From assembly GCA_036873755.1 (NCBI GenBank), contig JAVTVY010033681.1, positions 62,001 through 126,000 on the forward strand: DNA of 64,000 bases. Reading direction: 5' to 3'. This document shows positions 55,546-64,000 of the stretch, in pieces. The notes under the pieces are model-generated. The model made no database searches and had not been told where the DNA came from. It saw only the letters and a program-made list of their open reading frames with translations. Numbering within the stretch: the stretch's first letter is position 1; each line of letters opens with the position of its first letter. This DNA is from Hanleya hanleyi. Its lineage: Eukaryota > Mollusca > Polyplacophora > Lepidopleurida > Hanleyidae. The translations under genes and the position numbers were made by a program.

Positions 55546-56529
55546 TCTAAACTATATGTGACATTACAGATATTCTGCCACTTAAGGCTTAAAAGCGCTA
55601 TGCATGAAATCTCAGTCACATATGTTACTGTTCTAAGCAATGTGACATTCACATTCAATGACGTCAGCACACCCTGTTGCTCATAAATTATTTTACAGCT
55701 CAATGTGACATTTTGTTACAACAAAAACAGATATGGTGCTTTAAGGGACATCATTTTACAGTTCATATTTACTGACTTTCATAACAATTAAATCGATGGC
55801 GCGCCACATAACTCATCGCAATGCGACCACTGTTCCATTGCTCTGCTCATTCACATCAACGACAAGTTGAAGTAATACGTTACATCGTATCTACATGCAG
55901 ATTATGGCACCAGGAACAACGTCATAGCTCTAAATAATTCGACATGTTAAAATAAAAGGCATCACTGTCTGAACAATGTGAATTTTTTTTGTAATGAAAA
56001 CAATATGATTCTATGTATGACATCAATGTTACTGAAACCTATTTACTAATTTAAATAATGTAACATAGCATTGCGGCATAAGAATATGTCACGTGTAAAA
56101 CTGTGAGCCAATCATATAATCGATATTTATATATCATATGATAAAATCTTACTACTTGTGAGTTGACGCTCATAAGTATTTCATATTTCTTAGCGAGGTA
56201 TTGTCTAATAAAATCAGGATGAATGTACTGAAAACAGTACCAAACAGATGGCTGTCACTACCCATACCCATGAAACCCCTCACGAGTTCGCCATTGTTAC
56301 GTACATATTTTGTCGGCATGTATTATATACAAAATACCCCTTTTGTCTTGATGATATATTTGCTAGATTCTAAAATCGTTTACCTGTTTCAGTCTGTTCG
56401 GTTGTCTATGCGATGAGATGTTTCTCTTAATGCATCTTTTATGTCTGAATGACGTGTAACCTTAGCCAGTTTGTTGATTCGGTGAATTTCTTCAGCTCTG
56501 GCTCTCGTTGTAATTGTGTCAACTGTATG

Positions 56530-58270
56530 TCACAGCCTTTCTTTGTTCACAAGAAGTGAAGTGTTTCATGCAAAGTTGGGACCATTCTCTGCGGTATCAG
56601 CTGATTTTGCCCTGATGATTGCTCCGGGAAGAGCTCCGGTTTCACCTTCTCCAACACTTTATTTCCTGCAAAAGATGGATTAATTGCAAGGCCATACGCT
56701 ATTTGCAAAGGGATTAGCTTTCTCTTACGTTTCCACAAGAACAATAGACAAAACGTGAAATATCTGCGATAAACAGTGATCCAGTGTAAGCAGTGTAACA
56801 TGATGACATCGGAGAAGGCACTGGCTGGGCACTTCCCATTGATGTAGATCATATCCACAATGATACTCACGGATCCGTTGAACAATCCATATTTTACCAA
56901 CAGATTGCAGATTAGCATAACAATAAAACAGAAAGCAACCCTCCGGCTGTATTGCTTTCCGCATTCCGCATATATCGTACATCCATTGGGTGTTTCTCAT
57001 TCAGTGTCATGATTTTCTTCTTGTTCCTCTGTCATTCAGATTGACATGAACGAAATATAAGAAGTCCAGCTTCATCCATACTCTTGAGCAATTCCACGTC
57101 ATGGGTCTTCTTCGGGTTGTTCCACTGGAACCGCTGTAGAAATTCAACGTGGCTTTGTCTTACAGCATTGCACATATCACATGGAATTAAACATTTGCTC
57201 ACAATGTGGCATGTTGAACAGGTAGCAGAAGTGATGGATTTGATAGTCATTTCAAGAATAGGCCAAAATCTGATCAATTATTGTATAATGTGACATATCA
57301 TCCTCTTTTTGACACTCTGAACAGTCTGAAGAGGAAGCAATTTTGATTTTATGCAAATACTTTCTTTTGGGGACAATATTGTGAGCAATTGTAAATTGTA
57401 CTTGCTTGTGCTTATTTTCAATGGGCAAATCGAAAATAGGAAACAGGCTATGTGTGGTGTCATCTTGATTGGCATTGTGGGCAATTTGAAAGCTTAGAAT
57501 ATGTTTATAAAGAAATTTAGTGCTTATTTTAGGGTTACCTGAAAACTTGTCTTCAGTTACTTTAGGGGGTATGTTTAAGTTGACAGATGGTCTTCTGCGC
57601 AGCACACTTTCTTATACAGTGGATCCTGTCTCGTAACTCTTTTGCAGTTTCTTTCTGTCAAATTGACCTTTCCAGCAGAGTCCAAGAGTGGCCTGTCAGT
57701 GGCCCAGCAATAAGTACTAGAGTATCACAACCACTAGGTAACTATCAAAATCCCCGAAGAGCGAAAAAACCGAAACAACCCATCCCAAAGTAAAGCTGCC
57801 TTCTTTCCATTGTTATCACCACAGGAAGCCAATGGCTGTAATTTCTGATGAGCTTTTCGACCAATGGGAATTCTTAATTCACCTCCAATGAGATTTCCCG
57901 TTGGTATCATCACTTTTACAGCATCAGATTGTACTGAAAGATACCGAGTACAGCCTTCATCAAACATGTTATCATATATGATTTCCCTGCACCAGAAATG
58001 CCGTTTACCATCATCCTCAGCGGTTTGTATCTCTTGGATCTGCTTTGAAATTTCTCAACGTTTTGATAACCGCAGAGCATCTAACTTTTCTAATTCCACC
58101 GATGGCAAGTCAAGACTCGGGCTTTCTTCACTTTCTTCTTCCACGTGTCGGTCAATTGTCTCCTTTACCCAGTTCTTCCCTTACGGGTTGGGATAATGTA
58201 GGTCACATTGCGTCCAGTTATATCCTGGACCACATTTATCACAGAGGAATCCCCGTACACCTGGCTAAAA
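56530..58270 (-). pseudogene. PIF1-like helicase fragment (Helitron type), split and frameshifted
   Basis: Minus strand, in order: a linker ending VETIDRH-like EEESEES; Walker A in RMMVNGISGAGKSYMI (about 58000); then, in another frame, FDEGCTRYLSVQSDAVKVM, the PTG motif (PTGNLIGGELRIPIG, about 57890) and KAHQKLQPL. After a LINE fragment the C-terminal half resumes: NLLVKYGLFNGSVSIIVDMI with NGKCPA (about 56870), and IPLQIAYGLAI near 56690, the position of helicase motif VI. Stops and shifts are frequent. Such PIF1 domains in invertebrate repeats usually belong to Helitrons; no Rep domain is visible here. Confidence 0.6.
57030..57605 (-). mobile_element. LINE C-terminal fragment inserted in the helicase pseudogene
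   Basis: A frame at 57605-57252 reads HKQVQFTIAHNIVPKRKYL, then CSECQKEDDMSHY, a cysteine/histidine zinc-binding end typical of LINE RT C-termini. It continues at 57277-57032 (FWPILEMTIKSI onward) after a shift. The helicase reading is found on both sides. Confidence 0.5.
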
Positions 58271-59370
58271 TTTCAGAGTGAACTGTAAGTTCGACCCAGT
58301 CCGGCTCCTCGGAATCGCACGGTATCGCTTTACCTCGCTTGGCTACCTTGCGCTTACCTGATTCTAGTTGCTCTCACATAATTGGGACAAGATTCGGTCT
58401 TCAAAGAGGCAGTCATTTGATCATCCCATGTTATATATTCTTTTGCCTCCTAAACACATCTCGCGTTTGGTGTATGGAAGAGAAACATAGTTCGACAGCA
58501 GTTTTCCGCCAGAGGCCATTTTGCATAAACAGAGTCACCCATTATACATGGTATCTCGCGTGATCCGTCATTTAATCGTACCATGATCTTTCATTTTCAA
58601 CTACTCGCTCCAGGGACTTGTCTAACGGGGTGTTCTCCGTTATGGTCCATCCATTTATTTCAAGTTAGTAAATATGGTAAGGTGATAGCCCTTTCCCCTG
58701 GTTTACATTGTACTGTATGAGAGCACTTAGTTCCGTGTTTTCTCTGTAGCCAGCACTGAGACGTGCCTATCAAAAGTTATCCCATAATAGATCAGCGTAT
58801 CGACGATGGACGAGCTTTTATTGGCGAGCCTCTCCTTCAAGTCACTGACCGAGATGTGGGGATATTGCTCTCTGTTCTAATGAACGTCTTCTCGTCTTTA
58901 TATTGTGTATTATGAACTTGAACCCGAGATTCTTTGCAAAACGCCAGTCTTTGAGCCTCTTGAGATGTACAGCTTTCTTTGCCGATTAGTGAAGAAATCT
59001 TCAGCATCTGTCAGGACAGTTCAGGGAATGCTATGGAGGAAAAATGTACGGTCGTCCTTTCTGACACCGCTGACTTATCTATTGTTGGCCTATTGTTGGA
59101 CATAACTGATCGTCCTTTCGCCAAATTCATGTTCTCGTCTCCGTGAACTGCAAATATTTCTCGAAGAACTTCTTCAATCGATTCCTTTACATCTACGTTG
59201 GATTCTGGTAGAAGGATACCCAAGCCCGCAGATTGAACATCGTCATTTTAAATATTGGAGCGATATGCAAGAGGTGAGAAAATTGACGACGTCTGACCAC
59301 TAAAAAGCAACCATATGACTCTACAGGAATGCTTCCCTCGACACCTCACATTCAGACCCTGAAGTATCTA

Positions 59371-59407
59371 CACGGCTCCTAGCACTGGCTTCAGTGGAAT
59401 TAGATAC
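59371..59407 (-). mobile_element. Isolated copy of the Penelope-like 3' motif
   Basis: On the minus strand GTATCTAATTCCACTGAAGC and CAGTGCTAGGAGCCGTGTAG match the conserved 3' block found at 7844, 32085 and 53254. Flanking similarity is weak. Confidence 0.5.
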
Positions 59408-59930
59408 GCTAGTCTGTGATGGCAGACCAGTTCAAACAAATAACTCATCTGATATTAATGGATGAGCACCGAAGACGTCTGATGGAGTAGACGCCTCAAC
59501 ATGGGGTAAACCTGGTAAATGCAAGAATATCCAGAAACACTAACCTGTAACTGTAACTTACCTAAATTGGTAATTGGTTGGCGCTCGACCTTCGTCGTTC
59601 ACATCATTGGCATTTGCCGGCCTAGTGCTTTCTCTGACATTAATATGGCAATATTTCCAGACGTTCTGTAACTATTATGATAAAGGAAAAATCGGAAAAC
59701 GTAAGTCAAGTTGTGAGTAGGCGGAGGTTGAAGCTGCTGCGACGTGGTAATTTGTGCGCTGGCTTAGGGGTGAACTTTGACGACGTGGGAGTGTAAGGCA
59801 CGTTGTGGACAGTTTGTGTGATTGCACTCGATGGGATGATCGTGAGAAAATGTGGCGTGGAGTGAGAGGTAAATTACTAGACGGCGGATTATTTGAAATG
59901 ACGATTGCATGCCCTTCCGGCCTGGAGGCG

Positions 59931-61769
59931 TTCCCCCTGAATCAACGTTGGATATATATATGATTTGTTTGTAATCTGTCATAAGCTTTGTAAGCTTTGT
60001 CTCATCATGACCATCACTAGATTCGTTAGTTTTTTGCACAGGATTGTTTTTGATGTCAAACTTTTCGTTGTTGGCTGATATTATGAATGCGTATTCCAAA
60101 TTTGTTCAAACTTACCCTCCGTAATGTTTTCGGAGGATTAACTTATCTCTATCCAAGACACGTTTGCGAATCATTGTACCAACGTCATCCACTAAGAATA
60201 CATTCGGATTCGTCCAAATCAGATGTGAATGAATCCGAATTCAAACGGCTGTGACATTTTGCTGTACACACTTTTCTTTGTAACTAATTCCTGTTCAGCC
60301 TTGTAAGTTTGCGCTCAGTTTTGTATCGAGGCTGACAAGTTCTGTTTTTCTTTTTTTTGTCTTAGTGTGCATTTAGTTCCCACGCTCGCGAACGGATTCT
60401 CAAGCCAGATTACGACAACGCGCTTTGGAATGACAGTCTGTAGTTTCCTATTGATGGCATAACTCCTTTGTAAATTCCGACGTGCACAAGGACGATTGTA
60501 ATCAGCAACCATTCTGTCATTATTCTGCTGGTATAAGTAAATTTCATTTCTTTGGCGCGAAGTTCATTTTCTCTCAGCTGGATATCTATCTCCTTAGGAC
60601 TTTGATATTTGAACTTTTCAACTGATACCGTTTGTATTTTCCCAGACTGTGTAACAGGGTTGACGTCTGCAGAGCATTTCGTCACTTTCGTCCGCACGTT
60701 TTGGTCGGCGTCCTGGCCTCCTCGCATCCAGAATATTAATATTGATACCGTTATTACTTTGCATACACTTGTAGAAATTCCTGTTGTCCATATCAACCCA
60801 GTTCATCATCTCGGTCCGTGATTCGAATTGATTTATCTTCGGTAAGTAGGAAACTCGAAGTTTCACAAATTCACAAAACGTTTGGAATGTTCGCAGAGAA
60901 ATATCTTCCAGATCTGTGACAATCTGCGTACAGCGTTCTGAACCATGATAATCGTAAAGTCCCCATGTCCGGAGAGAAACTTCATTTTGGACATCATGAT
61001 CACAAATATGAAATAGTTCGGAATTTGTCAGACAAACGGTTCGAAACAGAGATGATCTCTAACGTATTGTGAGGTAGACCGACCCAGACGTCTGAGTTTA
61101 TCAGGAAAAATTTATGTCCATTACACTACAGTGGGTTTGTATGAACTGCATAGAATGGTACATGAAAATGGCTATCATACTGACCACAGGAGAAATATTG
61201 CAGATGAGACGACCTCGACTCTGACAACTGAATGTATAGGAAATCAGATTCATAGTTTTAAAGTTATTTAAGTACTATATTTTTCATATATTTTGTTTCC
61301 ATGCTGCCTGTATCCACTCCCCTCAAAACATTTGCCCCGTGCAGACAATGATTCTGATCATTTATGACCTATTCCAAACGGGAGCATGTAATCCAATTAC
61401 CTGACACTGCGATCTTATTGGAAGGAGGTGCATCCTCGTATTGGCGACTAATTTCGTTCGTCGAGAAACCAGTCACATTCCGTGTCGTGTTATATGTATG
61501 TCGGTGTATCATTGGTCAAATAGATGCAGCACCACTATCAAGAATTTCATTATTCTGTGCTTACTGGAGAGATTTGTTCATTCTGTCGAGTAACTATGGA
61601 CGTGGAATCTAACGCGCAGTACATTTTCTTGTTTGTTGACGGTATTCGTGTTCTGCATGTAACGCAAAACATTCGCTATCATTTAGCGGTGCTAGCCTAA
61701 TGACATGATTTACTCTCGTTGATGTGATTTTACTTGAGTTTTTAAGGCTGGTAATCGTTGCAATGTATC
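59931..61769. repeat. Tandem duplication, copy 1 (1.83 kb)
   Basis: This unit and 61770-63573 are head-to-tail copies, roughly 90% identical by eye, with an offset of about 1,833 bp at the left and 1,805 bp at the right. The anchors are CTGAATCAACGTTGGATATA and TTGACGGTATTCGTGTTCTG. Both copies keep the same minus-strand coding-like segments. Confidence 0.88.
60420..61050 (-). CDS. Unrecognised protein segments conserved in both tandem copies (copy 1)
   Basis: Minus-strand frames read FFLINSDVWVGLPHNTLEII near 61100, after a possible acceptor CCCACTGTAG. Then come DHDVQNEVSLRTWGLYDYHG, DISLRTFQTFCEFVKL and MNWVDMDNRNFYKCMQSNNG (60960-60760). A basic spacer and a second frame with QLRENELRAKEMKFTY and a hydrophobic stretch (WLLITIVLVHVGIYKGV) follow at 60630-60460. 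I recognise no domain. Exons of a small membrane protein, or a decayed gene, are both possible. Confidence 0.35.
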
Positions 61770-63573
61770 CTGAATCAACGTTGGATATATATATGATTTG
61801 TTTCTATTTGTAAGCCTTGTCTCATCATGACCATCACCAGATTCGTTAGTTTTTTGCACAGGATTGTTTTTGATGTCAAACTTTTCGTTGTTGGCTGATA
61901 TTATGCATGCGTATTCCAAATTTGTTTAAACTTACCCTCCGTAATGTTTTCGGAGGATTAACTTATCCCTATCCAAGACACGTTTGCGAATCATTGTACC
62001 CACGCCATCCACTAAGAACTCATTCGGATTTGTCCAATTCATATGTGAATGAATCCACATTCAAACGTCTGTGACATTTTGCTGTACACACTTTTCTTTG
62101 TATTTAATTCCTGTTTCAGCCTTGTAAGTTTGCTCTCAGTTTTGTTTTGGGGCTGAGAAGTTCTGTTATTTCTTTTTCTTGTCTTAGTGCACATTCAGTT
62201 CCCACACTCTCGAACGGATTCGCAAGCCAAATTACAACAGCGCGCTTTGGAATGAATGAATGGATTTGCTGGATAACTCCTTCGTAGATTCCGACGTACA
62301 TAAGGACGATTGTAATCAGCACACATTTTGTCGTTATTCTGCTGGTATAAGTAAAATTTCATTTCTTTGGCGTGAAGTTCATCTTCTTCCAGCTGAATAT
62401 CTATTTCCTTAGGACTTCGATATTTGAACTGTTCAACTGATACTGTTTGTATGTTCCCAGACAGGATTGACGTCTGCAGAGCATTTCGTCACTTTCGTTC
62501 ACACGTTCTGGCCGGCTACCTAGACTCCTCGCATCAATAATACTAATATTGATACCGTTATTACTTTGCATACACTTGTAGAAATTCCTGTTGTCTATAT
62601 CAACCCAGTTCATTATCTCGGTTGGAGATTCGAATTGATTTATCTTCCGTAAGGCAGGAACAAGAAGTTTCACAAATTCACAAAACGTTTGGAATGTTCG
62701 CAGAGAAATATCTTCCAGATCTGTGACAATCTGCGTACAGCGTTCTGAACCATAATAATCGTATTGTCCCCATGTCCAGAGAGAGAAACTTAATTTTGGA
62801 CATCATGATCACAAATATGGAATAGTTCGGAATTTGTCAGACAAACGGTTCGAAACAGAGATAATCTCTAACGTATTGTGAGGTAGACCGACCCAGACGT
62901 CTGAGTTTATCAGGAAAAACTTATGTCCATTACACTACAGTGGGTTTGTATGAACTGCATAGAATGGTACATGAAAATGGCTATCATACTGACCACAGGA
63001 GAAATATTGCAGATGAGACAACATCGACTATGACAACTGAATGTAGGAAATCAGATTCATAGTTTTAAAGTTATTTAAGTACTATATTTTTCATATATTT
63101 TGTTTCCATACTGCCTGTATCCACTCTCCTCAAATCATTTGCCCCGTGCATACACTGATTCTGATCATTTATGACCTATTCCAAACGGGGGCATGTAATC
63201 CAATTACCTAACACTGCGATCTTATTGGAAGGAGGTGCATCCTCGTATTGGCGACTAATTGCGTTCGTCGAGAAATCAGTCACATTCCGTGTCGTGGTAT
63301 ATGCATGTCGGTGTATCATTGGCAAAATATAAGTATCACCACTATCAATAATTTCATTATTCTGTGCTTACTGGAGAGATTTGTTCATTCTGTCGAGTAA
63401 CTATGGACGTGGAATCTGACGCGCAGTGGATTTTCTTGTTTGTTGACGGTATTCGTGTTCTGCATGTAACGCAAAACATTCCCCGTCATTCAGCGGTGCT
63501 AGCCTAATGACATGATTTACTCTCGTTGATGTGATTTTACTTGACTTTTGGGGCTGTTAATCGTTGCAATGTA
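61770..63573. repeat. Tandem duplication, copy 2
   Basis: Second unit of the duplication described at 59931-61769. Small indels distinguish it, including loss of the segment corresponding to 60648-60658 and an insertion of GAGA near 62780 that shifts the coding-like frame. Confidence 0.88.
62250..62860 (-). pseudogene. Unrecognised protein segments, copy 2
   Basis: Counterpart of 60420-61050. MNWVDIDNRNFYKCMQSNNG is kept, with mostly conservative residue changes, while the upstream part is interrupted by an in-frame TAA near 62790. The hydrophobic segment of copy 1 is frame-disrupted here, which suggests this copy is decaying if the gene is real. Confidence 0.3.
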
Positions 63574-64000
63574 TAAAGCTTTTTGTTGTCTGTTGAAATA
63601 CAGTGTGGAACTGGAACGGAGCAATACTGAACAAATTCTTTGCTGCCTTGAAATGAACATTCGATGACGTATCTAAAAATCAACGCCTAAAGATGAAAGC
63701 CCACGCTCGACTAAGAAACGTAATATTGCGAATGTGTTGTGCTAGATGCAGTACCGGTAGACAAATAAACCGGTTGATCGTCTTTCCACACCAAATTCTC
63801 CAGTCAGGTAATAATTTTCCGTTGCTTTCTAATCAATTGCTATAGCGACCTCAATGGATCATGGATAATGGCACAAAGGATAAACTTATCCATATACTAT
63901 TTAAAACATTGAAACCAATATCTTCTTTATCTCGAGTATGGAAGCAATGGGCTAGGTCCTTTCGGAACATTATATTACCCAGAAATGGACAGGCTTCCTT
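63574..64000. other. No feature recognised
   Basis: AT-rich DNA to the window edge; nothing supportable. Confidence 0.4.

Overview
The window is eukaryotic, non-coding-rich nuclear DNA from an animal. It is AT-rich outside one viral-type element and full of nested transposable elements. It holds one clearly recognisable host gene, with an intron, encoding a PLC-X-domain protein. The mix of a Maverick/Polinton, several clades of non-LTR retrotransposon, Penelope-like reverse transcriptase tails, tRNA-derived SINEs and palindromic MITEs suggests a marine invertebrate, perhaps a mollusc or brachiopod. That placement is inference and weak.

Region 1 (1-16190): a minisatellite of about 60-65 bp units is interrupted by a decayed, 14.3 kb Maverick/Polinton-like (adintovirus-like) element at about 917-15230. 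Its long terminal inverted repeats are arrays of 160-bp units, each carrying the palindrome TGCGCATGCGCA. One minus-strand gene (C2H2 zinc finger) diverges from a plus-strand block: a small membrane protein, two tandem paralogues that look PC4-like, a retroviral-type integrase with a chromodomain, a mucin-like membrane protein, a packaging ATPase, a small basic-hydrophobic protein, a W/GE-motif protein, a penton-like protein, a pVI-like protein, the major capsid protein and an adenain-like protease. No DNA polymerase B is present and there is no gap large enough for one. Nearly every gene carries a stop or frameshift, and the ATPase also carries an insertion, so this is a fossil.

Region 2 (16191-21900): a 2.57 kb MULE-like transposon with a 9-bp target duplication sits about 80 bp upstream of the start codon of the two-exon PLCXD gene (19033-20913). 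A LINE 3' fragment follows the gene.

Region 3 (21900-27770): tandem 185-bp repeats, a SINE, a 1.1 kb CCATCCATACCATCACTA-type minisatellite, two fold-back elements and a near-perfect palindromic MITE with an 8-bp target duplication.

Region 4 (28160-48250): nested LINEs. A CR1-like LINE is split by a 7 kb I-like LINE plus a truncated sibling, all three junctions carrying the same 11-bp sequence. Then come a 4.1 kb TA-flanked element with 1.3 kb inverted repeats, and a minus-strand LINE split by a 5.2 kb tandemly duplicated repeat.

Region 5 (48250-64000): a 1.9 kb inverted-repeat element, Penelope-like RT tails that share a structured 3' motif also found inside the Maverick and inside the I-like LINE, a broken PIF1-type helicase split by a LINE fragment, and a 1.8 kb tandem duplication carrying conserved reading frames of unknown function.
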